A DNA stretch of 43,414 nt, taken from the NCBI GenBank assembly GCA_022791575.1, contig JAAVZI010000018.1, positions 1 through 43,414 of the forward strand, read 5' to 3'. The notes beneath the pieces were generated by a model, which saw only the letters and a list, made by a program, of their open reading frames with translations, was not told the DNA's origin and did no database searches. Each line of letters begins with the position of its first letter. The stretch's first letter is position 1. This stretch comes from Lachnospiraceae bacterium. Lineage in GTDB: Bacteria > Bacillota > Clostridia > Lachnospirales > Lachnospiraceae. The position numbers and the translations under genes are program-made. Of this stretch, positions 1 to 7,680 are shown one piece after another.

Positions 1-155
1 GGATAAATTTTCATAATGATATTACCGAATGGGTGGTTCTCGATGATCTTGATTTACATAATGCTCAAGTTGAACAGCATCAAGTAAAACCTGACCAGAC
101 AGTTGGTCTGACTCTTGAGAATGTAAAACAAGCTGTAAAAATTTTATTGGGATAA
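1..155 (+). CDS. HAD-like domain protein, 3' end only
   Basis: The frame is open from the window edge (first full codon at base 3) to TAA at 153-155, giving about 50 C-terminal residues. They contain WVVLDDLDLHN followed by a QTVGLTLENVKQAVKIL tail. An acidic VLDD motif followed by a GLT..(D/N)..KA..IL ending is the pattern I know from small HAD-domain proteins of the Swiss-army-knife RNA-repair type. The N-terminal catalytic part lies outside the window, so the family call rests on the tail alone. Confidence 0.5.
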   Translation, partial: INFHNDITEWVVLDDLDLHNAQVEQHQVKPDQTVGLTLENVKQAVKILLG

Positions 156-217
156 GCTCTTATTGTGTCACGGATTTGTTTGGGAAGAAAAACTTTAATT
201 TGACGGAAAAAATTATA

Positions 218-766
218 ATGAAAACTTTAATATTAAATGGATCGCCGAGAACAAATGGTGATACCAGCAGTCTTATTGGTAAATTTACTGAAAAAATTGG
301 AAGTGAGTACAGAATTGTAGATGCCTATAGGTGCAATATATCACCTTGTATTGATTATCGGTATTGTTGGGAAAATAGCGGATGTGCAATAAATGATGAA
401 ATGCAAGATGTTTATAAGTACATACAAGATTGTGACAATATTTTGATTGCTTCACCGCTTTATTTCTCAGAATTGACGGGAAAATTACTAGATGTCGGAA
501 GCAGACTCCAAACATATTTTTGTGCTAGATTTTTTAGAAAAGAAGAACCTATTATGAAATCTAAGAAGGGCGCAGTCATATTAGTTGGAGGTGGCGATGG
601 TTATATAGATACAGCTTACAGTACAGCATGTACGCTTTTGCATCATATGAACTGCTATAACATTCATGATGTAGTGTATAGCCATAACACCAATGAAATA
701 CCTGCAATTGATAACAAAAATGTACTTTTGGGATTAAACAACATTTTAGATTATTTTTACAAATAA
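218..766 (+). CDS. Flavodoxin-fold NAD(P)H-dependent FMN reductase
   Basis: The 182-aa product starts MKTLILNGSPRTNGDT, the FMN phosphate-binding loop of NADPH-dependent FMN reductases and flavodoxin-like quinone reductases. A second typical element, LIASPLYFSELTGKLLD, lies near residue 85 and helps to contact flavin. A longer reading from a TTG at 176 is possible, but it adds 14 residues before the conserved first strand and has no ribosome site, so I chose the ATG at 218. The protein should be soluble and pass electrons from NAD(P)H to a quinone or other acceptor. The substrate cannot be told. Several Cys (ISPCIDYRYCWENSGC) sit where the iron-sulfur-flavoprotein subgroup has cysteines, but no clean cluster motif is seen. 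Confidence 0.8.
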   Translation: MKTLILNGSPRTNGDTSSLIGKFTEKIGSEYRIVDAYRCNISPCIDYRYCWENSGCAINDEMQDVYKYIQDCDNILIASPLYFSELTGKLLDVGSRLQTYFCARFFRKEEPIMKSKKGAVILVGGGDGYIDTAYSTACTLLHHMNCYNIHDVVYSHNTNEIPAIDNKNVLLGLNNILDYFYK

Positions 767-803
767 CGTATATTTCAACAAGAATTTACAGGGAGGAAAC
801 AAT

Positions 804-1133
804 ATGGATGGAAGAATCATTGGATTTATAGTGTGGGCGTTATTCGGTTGTTTTATGATTGGTCTTGGAATTAGTGCTTTTTTCTCAAAGAAAGCAGTTG
901 GTTTTTGGGCAAATATTAAGACTTTTCCAGTGAATAATATAAGAGGATACAATCGTGCAACTGGTAAACTTTTTATTACTTATGGATTTATTTTTATTGT
1001 ATTAGGAGTGCCGTTACTCAGCGGTCAAAATACGCCATATATTTTATTATCTGTTTTAGGAGTAATGATAGAAACAATTGCAATTATGGCAATTTACAGT
1101 TTATCTATTACAAAAAAATACAAAGAGAAATAG
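804..1133 (+). CDS. DUF3784 family small membrane protein
   Basis: The 109-aa product has three hydrophobic segments (about residues 5-27, 55-75 and 80-101) with a short cytosolic-looking link that contains VGFWAN..F.V.NIRGYNRATGKLF. This layout and the YNR.TGKL motif match the DUF3784 proteins common in Clostridia, which have no known function. A good ribosome site (GGGAGG, 7 nt upstream) supports the start. The gene follows the reductase by 37 nt on the same strand and may be cotranscribed with it. Confidence 0.75.
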   Translation: MDGRIIGFIVWALFGCFMIGLGISAFFSKKAVGFWANIKTFPVNNIRGYNRATGKLFITYGFIFIVLGVPLLSGQNTPYILLSVLGVMIETIAIMAIYSLSITKKYKEK

Positions 1134-1253
1134 AAGCAATCCAATTAGTTGATTAGAGTAGTGGAAGACAACGAATTAATATTTGATAGGTTAATGTTAA
1201 ATAGGTAGAAAGAATAGACTCATTTCTATAATAAAAAGATAGGAGGAATAGCT

Positions 1254-1391
1254 ATGAGGCGAAAAATACATGCATTAAATAAAAAAGGAGTCAAGAACAC
1301 TTTAGCCCATGCAGAATAGCAGGCATATAGAATACTGTATGGGCCAATAATACTATATGTTTTGCTGTTTCTGCACTTTATTTATGAGTAG
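1254..1391 (+). pseudogene. Small membrane-protein frame interrupted by one TAG
   Basis: A strong AGGAGG site (1241-1246) precedes ATG 1254. The frame codes 21 basic residues (MRRKIHALNKKGVKNTLAHA), meets TAG at 1317-1319, and then stays open for 23 more codons (QAYRILYGPIILYVLLFLHF...) to TAG at 1389. The second half is a plausible membrane helix. The joined frame faintly resembles the N-terminus of LplB-type sugar permeases, where a Trp codon (TGG) would fit at the TAG. It may be a decayed gene start, a 21-aa peptide, or a read-through frame. I do not recognise it with confidence. Confidence 0.35.
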
Positions 1392-1411
1392 ATAAATAAG
1401 GAGTGGCAGAT

Positions 1412-1669
1412 ATGAAATATGTAAATGCAGCAGAAATATTGCCAGAGCAATTAATAAAGGAGATTCAGACCTATATTGATGGGAGTGTACTCTATGTTCC
1501 GAAAGCTTCTACTAAGAAAGAATGGGAAGCCGCGAGTGGGGCTCGTAGATTCTATCAAGAACGAAATAAAGAAATACAAAAAATGTATAAAGAGGGTTAT
1601 TCTATAGAGGAATTAACCGAGCAATATGGTCTGGCGTATAGTACTATTAAGAAAATAATATATGGATAA
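1412..1669 (+). CDS. CD3324 / Mor-like helix-turn-helix protein
   Basis: The 85-aa product begins MKYVNAAEILPEQLIKEIQ, then YIDGSVLYVP, and ends with a helix-turn-helix (IEELTEQYGLAYSTIKKII). This order is that of CD3324 family proteins, related to the C-terminal part of the Mor transcription activator. It is probably a DNA-binding regulator with unknown target. ATG 1412 has AAGGAG 8 nt upstream. A GTG at 1403 in the same frame overlaps that site and is less likely. Confidence 0.75.
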   Translation: MKYVNAAEILPEQLIKEIQTYIDGSVLYVPKASTKKEWEAASGARRFYQERNKEIQKMYKEGYSIEELTEQYGLAYSTIKKIIYG

Positions 1670-1674
1670 TTTTA

Positions 1675-1706
1675 AGGCGCTTGCATAAATGGCAGGCGTC
1701 TTTTTG
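1675..1706 (+). terminator. Weak intrinsic terminator after the CD3324-like gene
   Basis: GGCGCTTGC and GCAGGCGTC can pair around ATAAATG with two wobble pairs and are followed directly by TTTTTG. It starts within 10 nt of the stop codon. Confidence 0.5.
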
Positions 1707-1737
1707 TTTCAATGTTAATTATAACTGTTCTTGCTAC

Positions 1738-1766
1738 TTACATGGTTGCACTTTTTTGTTTATAAT
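1738..1766 (+). promoter_or_regulatory. Sigma-A promoter for the two-domain GNAT gene
   Basis: TTACAT (1738-1743) and a perfect TATAAT (1761-1766) are separated by 17 bp, about 35 nt upstream of the gene start. Confidence 0.55.
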
Positions 1767-1801
1767 TTTAGAGACTAAAGTTTATGCGAAAGGAGACAGA
1801 A

Positions 1802-2683
1802 ATGAAACATATAACAACAAGACAATTTAGTGTATTAGCAGATTGTGGTAAAATCTATCAGTTTATGCTGGATATTTATGAGCGTGACTGGAGAAATGGT
1901 GTTCCTGCCCCATTTTTCGAATATGCTTTTTCATCTTTTTCATATTGGATGGATATCACATATTCTTATAAAAATCGTATTTGGGAAGATAACGGTAAGA
2001 TCGTCGCATTCTGTTTTTACGAATCACCTGTGAGGGATATTTATTTCAGTTTGAGGCCTGGATATGAGGAAGTGGCATCAGAAATGATCGCATATGCGGA
2101 TACTCATATGCCAATAAAAGGCGGGGAAATACAACTGGTTCTTTTTGGAGGACAGGACACCTTAATGAATGCTGCAAGACTAGCAGGATATCATCAAAAA
2201 TCAGAAAATTGGGATATGCAATTTGATTTTGATCATGTATTGGATTATCCTTTGCCAAAAGGATTTCATTTTGTAAATTCAGACGAATATGATATAGATA
2301 AGGAAAGTAAGTGTTGTTGGAAAGGATTTAATCATGAACAAAAGGAGGGTCCATGGGATCATCAATATGAGCAAAGTGGTTATTTATTAGAGGTGGCACC
2401 ACACGCAACGACGAATCTGTCAGTGATTATTGCTGATGAAAAAGGAGAGTATGCATGTTTTGCAGGAATGTGGTGGACTCCCGAAAATAGACTGGCTTAT
2501 ATGGAACCGCTTTGCACAATTCCGGAATATCGCCACAAAGGACTTGCTGCTACCGCTTTATCTGAAATGTATCGAAAGACAAAGGCATTAGGCGCAACGC
2601 ATATGACAGGAGGAACAAATGGCTTTTATAAAGCTATTGGTTACAAACCTGCAGTGAAATGGACTTATTGGAAGAAACAGTAA
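1802..2683 (+). CDS. GNAT family N-acetyltransferase, two-domain type
   Basis: The 293-aa product has a diverged N-terminal GNAT-like half and a C-terminal half with a clear acetyl-CoA motif A near residues 235-255 (LCTIPEYRHKGLAATALSEM). The ending GGTNGFYKAIGYKP is the usual GFY..GF element of the fold. It should transfer an acetyl group from acetyl-CoA to an amine, with unknown substrate. ATG 1802 is chosen because AAAGGAG sits just upstream; an in-frame ATG at 1784 would place that site inside the gene. Confidence 0.85.
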   Translation: MKHITTRQFSVLADCGKIYQFMLDIYERDWRNGVPAPFFEYAFSSFSYWMDITYSYKNRIWEDNGKIVAFCFYESPVRDIYFSLRPGYEEVASEMIAYADTHMPIKGGEIQLVLFGGQDTLMNAARLAGYHQKSENWDMQFDFDHVLDYPLPKGFHFVNSDEYDIDKESKCCWKGFNHEQKEGPWDHQYEQSGYLLEVAPHATTNLSVIIADEKGEYACFAGMWWTPENRLAYMEPLCTIPEYRHKGLAATALSEMYRKTKALGATHMTGGTNGFYKAIGYKPAVKWTYWKKQ

Positions 2684-2738
2684 ATCAAAGTCATATGTTA
2701 AATGCCTGTGTAAATATAAATTAACACAAAATAAACAG

Positions 2739-2780
2739 AACTCCGATGAAACTTGGCTCAATTTTCATCGGAGTTTGTCT
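2739..2780 (+). terminator. Strong intrinsic terminator
   Basis: A perfect 13-bp stem (AACTCCGATGAAA with its complement ending GGAGTT) is followed by TGTCTTT. It lies 55 nt after the GNAT stop codon. Confidence 0.85.
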
Positions 2781-2795
2781 TTACCAACCGTTTAA

Positions 2796-3093
2796 GTCAT
2801 GGGGCGGCATGGCGTGCAGTGGAAACCGCTAGGCACAAATAACAAGCACCTGTCTGTACTTGATTTTGAAAAGCAGAAACGGCAGAAAGAGGTTGAAAAT
2901 TTGAAACAGACAACCTTCAACAGTAAAGAGGAATGATCCGATATGTTTTATCAGCAGATAGCGGGCAGGACGGAAAACGGAGCAAATACAGAAAGAAGAT
3001 GAAGCGGCACGGCAGGAAGTAGCGGAACTTTCTGCTGCAAACCATCTGTTGAAAGAGCAGACCTGGAGAATTGAAAAGTTGTTAGAACGATAA
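2796..3093 (+). pseudogene. MobV/Pre-type relaxase C-terminal remnant
   Basis: Two open pieces in different frames lie end to end. The first (2796-2936) reads RHGVQWKPLGTNNKHLSVLD then FEKQKRQKEVENLKQ and stops at TGA. The second (to TAA 3091-3093) reads KEDEAARQEVAEL then LLKEQTWRIEKLLER, a coiled coil. A charged coiled-coil tail after a PLG...KHLS motif is typical of the C-terminus of plasmid Pre/MobV mobilization relaxases. The catalytic N-terminal domain is absent and a frameshift separates the pieces, so this is a scar of a mobilizable element. Confidence 0.55.
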
Positions 3094-3201
3094 GGAATGT
3101 GGGGGCGTGGCGATTACTATGCTCTGTATTTTTTGTAGTAAACTGTATGAGGATCTGCTATACTTAAAGCAACAAATCAAGATTTACGGAGGGAAAATAA
3201 C

Positions 3202-3786
3202 ATGAATACACCTACATTGGAAACAGAACGCTTGATTTTAAGAAGATTCACAAAAAGAGATATGAAAGCTCTTTTCTTAATTTTGAAAGATGAAGAAGCC
3301 AATCAATTTTTACCTTGGTATACCTTGAAAAACCTTGAAGAAACAATAAAATTTTATGAAGAAAGATATGCTACAAAATATGAATATCCACAAGGCTATG
3401 CGTATGCTATCTGTTTGAAAGAAAATAATTTCCCAATTGGTTACATCAATGTTAGCATGGAAGAACATCATGATTTTGGTTATGGACTTCGTAAGGAATT
3501 TTGGCAAAAGGGAATTGTTACAGAAGCAGGTAAAGCTGTCGTAGAACAAGTTAAAAAAGATGGTTTACCTTATATTACGGCGACACATGATAGAAATAAT
3601 CCAAGAAGCGGCAATGTCATGCAAAAGGTAGGTATGACATATTGTTATTCTTATGAAGAACAATGGCAGCCAAAGGATTTTCCTGTCATATTCAGAATGT
3701 ATCAACTCAACTTTGACGGTAACGATGATTTTGTGTATAAAAAGTATTGGAATATGTATAGCAATCATTTCGTTGAAAATTTATAA
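3202..3786 (+). CDS. GNAT N-acetyltransferase, RimJ/RimL type
   Basis: The 194-aa product opens TLETERLILRRFTKRDMKAL, the usual start of the RimJ/RimL (Acetyltransf_3) group. It carries FGYGLRKEFWQKGIVTEAGK (acetyl-CoA motif A, near residues 93-112) and NPRSGNVMQKVGM near residue 130. These are single-domain cytosolic enzymes that acetylate protein N-termini or small amines. GGAGGG lies 9 nt before the ATG. A possible extended -10 (TGCTATACT) is at 3156-3164. The gene sits alone between the relaxase scar and a decayed region, so it may have arrived with mobile DNA. Confidence 0.85.
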   Translation: MNTPTLETERLILRRFTKRDMKALFLILKDEEANQFLPWYTLKNLEETIKFYEERYATKYEYPQGYAYAICLKENNFPIGYINVSMEEHHDFGYGLRKEFWQKGIVTEAGKAVVEQVKKDGLPYITATHDRNNPRSGNVMQKVGMTYCYSYEEQWQPKDFPVIFRMYQLNFDGNDDFVYKKYWNMYSNHFVENL

Positions 3787-3946
3787 TTATATATAAAAGG
3801 TAATTTTGTATGTGAATATAAGTTTTATTAAATGTTGCTTTAGTGATATAAAAGACATAGTGCTAGTACTATATAAAAAGAAGTAAAATAGAAAATGGGT
3901 ATTTTGCTGCGGGTTCTTTGTGCTCTAATATTTTTCAGAATAGTAA

Positions 3947-4075
3947 AACTGTAGAGATAAATTAGATTATATAGACAAAAATAAGCAGGAAAAACTTTCA
4001 GAAATCATTTCCAAAAGCTTATATGAGGGTGGTCGAACTGTTGGATCAGATCGTGTGGCTGCTATCATTGAGTAA
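3947..4075 (+). pseudogene. Unidentified gene 3' remnant
   Basis: This open frame has no start codon or ribosome site. It ends KQEKLSEIISKSLYEGG then RTVGSDRVAAIIE and TAA. It is followed 45 nt later by a terminator-like hairpin, as expected for a true gene end. I do not recognise the family. Confidence 0.3.
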
Positions 4076-4119
4076 ATAAAATCCTTGCAATTTTATTAGT
4101 AATAAGCTGAATTTTATGT

Positions 4120-4149
4120 GGCTTTCCGAAAAATAGGAGAGCTCTTTTT
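4120..4149 (+). terminator. Weak terminator after the unidentified remnant
   Basis: GGCTTTCC (4120-4127) pairs with GGAGAGCT (4136-4143) using wobble pairs, followed by CTTTTTG. Confidence 0.4.
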
Positions 4150-4582
4150 GAAAATTTGCAACAGTGAAAAAGTAGTGAGCAATGCCCTAAAAAAGATCTC
4201 CGATGAAATGTGGCATGCCATGTAGTAAGTTAAGCAAATTAATTACATATAAATAGTCATGCGCTATAACCGTTTGCTAGAATAAAGTTGCCACAACAAA
4301 ATTCGTCAAAGAAGGCTGAAAAATCACCTCTGATAGACTAGGTATGTTTCTATGAGCAGATAAAAGAAAATTATACAAACCCTAATCTATACAAAGGAAA
4401 TAAGAAAAAAGAACCAGATTACCAGAAGGTGAGTGGACACAGTTGCAGCACATAATAGGAATATGCAAAGAGTGTAATAATCTGAAATGAAAAGCAAATG
4501 ACTGGAAGGATCATAAACTAGAAAATTCGTTGGAACAATACAAATATGTGACGTGATGGTTGTTGTACTCTATATTTGCCTA

Positions 4583-4611
4583 TTGTAAACCAGAGGAGAA
4601 AATGGTATAAT
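4583..4611 (+). promoter_or_regulatory. Promoter of the leader-peptide / P-loop gene
   Basis: TTGTAA and TATAAT are 17 bp apart, with TGG before the -10 (extended -10). Transcription would start about 30 nt before the leader peptide. Confidence 0.65.
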
Positions 4612-4648
4612 AATAAAGTGAAATTTAAATTTATTGGAGGTAAAGAAG

Positions 4649-4681
4649 ATGATGGCGTTCATACGATTAAGAAATATCTAA
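4649..4681 (+). CDS. 10-codon leader peptide (putative)
   Basis: The sequence MMAFIRLRNI is preceded by GGAGG 8 nt upstream, a full-strength site for a peptide too small to be an enzyme. It ends one base before two mutually exclusive hairpins and 75 nt before the next gene. This is the layout of translational or transcriptional attenuation leaders known from erm and cat resistance genes. The function is inferred from layout only. Confidence 0.5.
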   Translation: MMAFIRLRNI

Positions 4682-4748
4682 GTACATGAAACTTTGTTAA
4701 ATAGTTTTATGTACAAACAGGACACTAAAAACTATTTAATATAAGGAG
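4682..4748 (+). promoter_or_regulatory. Attenuator-like pair of alternative hairpins
   Basis: Stem 1 pairs 4682-4693 (GTACATGAAACT) with 4703-4714 (AGTTTTATGTAC), 12 bp with one G-U. Stem 2 pairs 4697-4708 (TTAAATAGTTTT) with 4728-4739 (AAAACTATTTAA), 12 bp perfect. They share 4703-4708 and cannot form together. Stem 2 ends 3 nt before the AAGGAGG of the next gene. No T-run follows, which favours translational over transcriptional control. Confidence 0.6.
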
Positions 4749-4756
4749 GTCTTGTA

Positions 4757-5470
4757 ATGATATTTCAAGATAATGTAATCAAAGAATATTTAAAGAATGT
4801 TTATTTTATAACGGGAACACCTTGTGGAGGAAAGACTACAATTTCACGAGAGTTGGCTAAACGACACAATTTATTAGTTTATGATATTGACGAGCAGTTT
4901 GTAAATCATCAAAAAATTTCAAATGCTGCTTTTCAGCCGTCAATGAATAAAGTCTTTAAAAATGCAGATGAGTTTTTTGGGCGCACGATAAAGGAATATA
5001 AAAAATGGCTGATAGATAACACACGAGAGCAATTAGACTTTGTGCTATTGGATTTGATCAGTCTTTCACAAAATCAAATCGTATTGTGTGACTGCCATTT
5101 AACAGTGGAAGAAGCTGAAAAATACACAGAAGTCTCCCGAATAGTATTTTTAATAAAAGAACCATCCAATTTAGTTGAGGATTATTGCAATCGTCCCGAC
5201 CATCAAAGATTTAGTGATTTTATTAATAGCGCGTCTGATATTGAAAAAGCAAAGGCGACATGTAATGCAACCTTAAAAACGCTCAATGAAAAAAGATGTA
5301 ATAATATCAAAAGCAGTAACTATTTGTGGATTGAAAGAACCGAACATAGTACAGTTGATAAAACTGTAAGAAAAGTAGAGCAGCACTTTGGTCTTGTTCA
5401 AAAAGATTTCAGCATGGATAATTCAGTAATAAGGAAAGTCGATAGAGATACTGATTTGGCAGACAATTAA
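4757..5470 (+). CDS. P-loop kinase-like ATPase, fused at its end to a broken GNAT start
   Basis: The 237-aa product carries a Walker A motif GTPCGGKTT (residues 20-28) after a hydrophobic strand (VYFITG). It then has VYDIDEQF and a DFVLLDLISLSQNQIVLCDCH stretch in two short blocks, as in small nucleotide, shikimate or cytidylate-type kinases. It also has RPDHQRFSDFI. The substrate is unknown. The last 19 residues, from Met220 (MDNSVIRKVDRDTDLA), read like the first strand of a GNAT acetyltransferase whose remainder is frameshifted downstream. Either a two-domain gene lost its second half, or a stop between two genes was lost. The strong ribosome site and leader region suggest inducible expression, as for drug-resistance genes; that link is inference. 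Confidence 0.6.
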   Translation: MIFQDNVIKEYLKNVYFITGTPCGGKTTISRELAKRHNLLVYDIDEQFVNHQKISNAAFQPSMNKVFKNADEFFGRTIKEYKKWLIDNTREQLDFVLLDLISLSQNQIVLCDCHLTVEEAEKYTEVSRIVFLIKEPSNLVEDYCNRPDHQRFSDFINSASDIEKAKATCNATLKTLNEKRCNNIKSSNYLWIERTEHSTVDKTVRKVEQHFGLVQKDFSMDNSVIRKVDRDTDLADN

Positions 5471-5791
5471 TCCATTATGTTGAAAACTTTTCTTGGGAAG
5501 ATGTCAAAGATCATATTTTATGGATGCTTCGGACATGGGTATTTACCGATTGGGAAACGGTATTTGTGGCAATCATGTGTGTTTGTAACAGAAGAATATC
5601 ACGTACATAAAATTAGTGAACAGCTAATTGATTTTGCAAATGTATATGCAAAAGAAAACGGTTTTAACAGAACATATATCCCATCAGAACATGTTGGTTT
5701 GTATGAAAAATATGGATATCACTATCACAAAGATATTGTTAATTTGGGCAATGGAATAGACCGATTGTATGTTAAAGAATTAAGATTATAA
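5414..5791 (+). pseudogene. GNAT acetyltransferase broken by two frame changes
   Basis: Three pieces in different frames read as one acetyltransferase. Piece 1 is MDNSVIRKVDRDTDLA (from 5414). Piece 2 is IHYVENFSWEDVKDHILW then MLRTWVFTDWETVFVAIM (about 5471-5580). Piece 3 is SCVFVTEEYHVHKISEQLID (from about 5574) with FNRTYIPSEHVGLYEKYGYH to TAA at 5789. Piece 3 holds acetyl-CoA motif A and the GLYEKYGY end element. The segment between pieces 2 and 3, normally a strand and turn of about 25 residues, is missing. A protein start at ATG 5477 is formally open but would begin with out-of-frame sequence. Confidence 0.75.
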
Positions 5792-5869
5792 AGAAACATA
5801 ATCCCTTTTAATTTAGCAAACCATTCGAACTTTCATCATAGAGTAATCATTAAATTGGAGCCCAATAAT

Positions 5870-5922
5870 AAGCAGTGCAATTCCTTGAGAAATCAGGGGG
5901 GTGCACTGCTTAGTGTTTTTTA
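5870..5922 (+). terminator. Intrinsic terminator
   Basis: AAGCAGTGCA (5870-5879) and TGCACTGCTT (5902-5911) form a perfect 10-bp stem, followed by AGTGTTTTTT. Confidence 0.8.
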
Positions 5923-6272
5923 TAAAAGAAAAGCTACTTGCCAGAATTTTATTAGAAATGTCTAGTGATTCTAGCTATATTTATAAAAATGATATAATTC
6001 GTAATAGTTATAAAAAAATTAAAATTTTGATGAAACAAGAAATTATATAATCTCAAATGTGAAATTGACGTTTATATTATCATAAAATAGTTTGCAAAAA
6101 GAAGTATATTATCTGAGTAAAAAATCATATGCTCTTTGGAAAGAAGTCTCTGCCGGGAATTTATTGTAGATATATATCCTAAAAAGAATCAGAACTAAGT
6201 TTGTGAAAATAAGAAAGACACTGCTCTGCATGAGTTCTATTGACTCCATAACTTGTATGAAAATATTTTTCA
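5923..6272. other. AT-rich intergenic stretch, no gene seen
   Basis: Between the terminator and the next promoter no frame has a start with a ribosome site, and no family is recognisable. Confidence 0.5.
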
Positions 6273-6301
6273 TTGACCTTTGCGGTTATCTCTATTATAA
6301 T
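6273..6301 (+). promoter_or_regulatory. Sigma-A promoter of the PP-loop ATPase gene
   Basis: TTGACC (6273-6278), a 17-bp spacer and TATAAT (6296-6301). The 5' leader has a small hairpin (TTGCT with AGCAA around a C-rich loop, about 6315-6333). Confidence 0.75.
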
Positions 6302-6370
6302 ATTTTAATAGGCGGTTGCTAAGCCCCCAAGCAAATGGATAGATATGAGATTTGGAAGGAGCATTGAAGC

Positions 6371-7282
6371 GTGGAATTCCATGTGAATAATAAAAATGAA
6401 CCGATAAATAAAACGAACAATCTGCATAATAAGCTGTCAGCTGGTAAACGAGAAGAACACATGGCAGAGAGCATTGAGCAGAGTATACGTAAAAAATTCC
6501 ATAAACAGATATTTTCCAGATTTGCCAAAGCAATCAAGGATTATGAGCTGATTAAGAATGGGGATCGGATTGCAGTCTGTATTTCAGGTGGAAAGGATTC
6601 CATGCTGATGGCCAAGCTATTTCAAGAAATTCAAAGGCATAAGAGGATGGAATTCGAACTGATGTTTCTTACCATGGACCCGGGCTATAATAAAGAAAAC
6701 CGAAGAATGATTGAACATAACGCAAATTTTCTTAATATTGATTTAACTATATTTGAATCCAATATTTTTGAAGCGGTTTATGATATTGAGAAATCACCTT
6801 GCTATCTTTGTGCAAGAATGCGTAGAGGACATTTATATAATAAGGCAAAAGAGCTAGGCTGTAATAAGATTGCCTTGGGCCATCATTATGATGATGTGAT
6901 TGAGACTATTTTAATGGGTATGCTTTATGGAGGTCAGATACAGACTATGATGCCCAAACTTCATAGTACCAATTTTCCAGGAATGGAACTGATTCGGCCC
7001 ATGTATTTCATCCGAGAAGAGGATATTGTGCATTGGCAGAATTATAATGAACTGCAGTTTATCCAGTGCGCCTGCCGCTTTACCGAAACGTATGCTTCCC
7101 GTAAAGAAGAGGATGTCAGTGCTTCTAAGCGAATGGAAATTAAGCACTTAATTGCAGAGATGAAACAGGTGAATCCCTTTGTGGAGAGTAATATATTCAA
7201 GAGTGTGGAAAATGTAAATTTAAGCACTGTGATTGCATATAAAGAAAATGGGATACGTCACCATTTTCTAGAAAATTATTAA
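6371..7282 (+). CDS. TtcA-like PP-loop ATPase, probable tRNA thiolation enzyme
   Basis: From the GTG at 6371 the product is 303 aa. It has the PP-loop SGGKDS (residues 72-77) that binds ATP and adenylates a base, a CYLC pair near residue 142, and LGHHYDDVIETIL near residue 164. This is the order of the TtcA/TilS superfamily, where TtcA makes 2-thiocytidine in tRNA with an Fe-S cluster held by Cys residues. A further CAC lies near residue 235. AAGGAG sits 9 nt before the GTG. An ATG at 6461 also gives a full domain, so the first 30 residues may not be translated. Whether the substrate is tRNA C32 cannot be decided from sequence alone. Confidence 0.75.
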   Translation: MEFHVNNKNEPINKTNNLHNKLSAGKREEHMAESIEQSIRKKFHKQIFSRFAKAIKDYELIKNGDRIAVCISGGKDSMLMAKLFQEIQRHKRMEFELMFLTMDPGYNKENRRMIEHNANFLNIDLTIFESNIFEAVYDIEKSPCYLCARMRRGHLYNKAKELGCNKIALGHHYDDVIETILMGMLYGGQIQTMMPKLHSTNFPGMELIRPMYFIREEDIVHWQNYNELQFIQCACRFTETYASRKEEDVSASKRMEIKHLIAEMKQVNPFVESNIFKSVENVNLSTVIAYKENGIRHHFLENY

Positions 7283-7379
7283 TGTACACCAATTATCAGT
7301 TATTTTGCTATTGAAAAAAGGTCACTTAAGAATATAATAAACAAATAAAAGAGTACACTCGAGTAACTTACAATTACTT

Positions 7380-7524
7380 TAGGCAATTGCAAAACTCATG
7401 ATTCGTAACCAGATTTTAGGCAAAACATACAAAAACAGAGCGAATTAAAAACGTCTTTGAGCGGCGTTTTTGTATGTTTTGTCTAAAATCGCCGCTTTGA
7501 TTCAGACTTTCGCAATTATCTATA
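7380..7524 (-). repeat. Palindromic repeat copy A (25-29-25 hairpin)
   Basis: This 145-bp element is inverted relative to copies B-D. Its core has arms at 7412-7436 and 7466-7490 (25 bp, one mismatch) around a 29-nt loop (7437-7465) that holds the family's conserved sequence. The outer ends read TAGGCAATTGCAAAACTC and CTTTCGCAATTATCTATA. It is flanked by the direct repeat ACAATTACTT at 7370-7379 and 7525-7534, which looks like a 10-bp target duplication. Confidence 0.9.
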
Positions 7525-7534
7525 ACAATTACTT

Positions 7535-7680
7535 TAGGTGATTGCGAAAGTCGTATTCTAGGCGACGAGTTTGAACAATATATACAAAAATTCCGCTCAA
7601 AGACGTTTTTAATTCGCTACATTTTTGTATATATTGCCCAAACTCTGGCATTGAAATAAGAGTTTTGCAAATGCCTAATA
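7535..7680 (+). repeat. Palindromic repeat copy B (25-29-25 hairpin)
   Basis: This 146-bp element lies head to head with copy A. The arms are 7567-7591 and 7621-7645, with a 29-nt loop at 7592-7620 containing GCTCAAAGACGTTTTTAATT. ACAATTACTT flanks it at 7525-7534 and 7681-7690. It ends 27 nt before the next gene and so may be read in that gene's leader. Confidence 0.9.

Larger units (their letters stand above)
3787..4582. other. Gene-poor decayed stretch
   Basis: About 800 bases hold no complete gene. There is one short open 3' end (3947-4075), a weak hairpin with T-run (4120-4149), and isolated open bits such as YEQIKENYTNP...KKEPDYQKV near 4350-4440, broken by stops. I recognise none of these. 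The stretch is AT-rich and looks like degraded accessory DNA. Confidence 0.5.

Noticed and set aside
6302-6370. Riboswitch (preQ1-like) in the leader of the PP-loop gene
   Set aside because: There is a C-rich loop and a small stem, but the conserved preQ1 strands and pseudoknot partners are missing.
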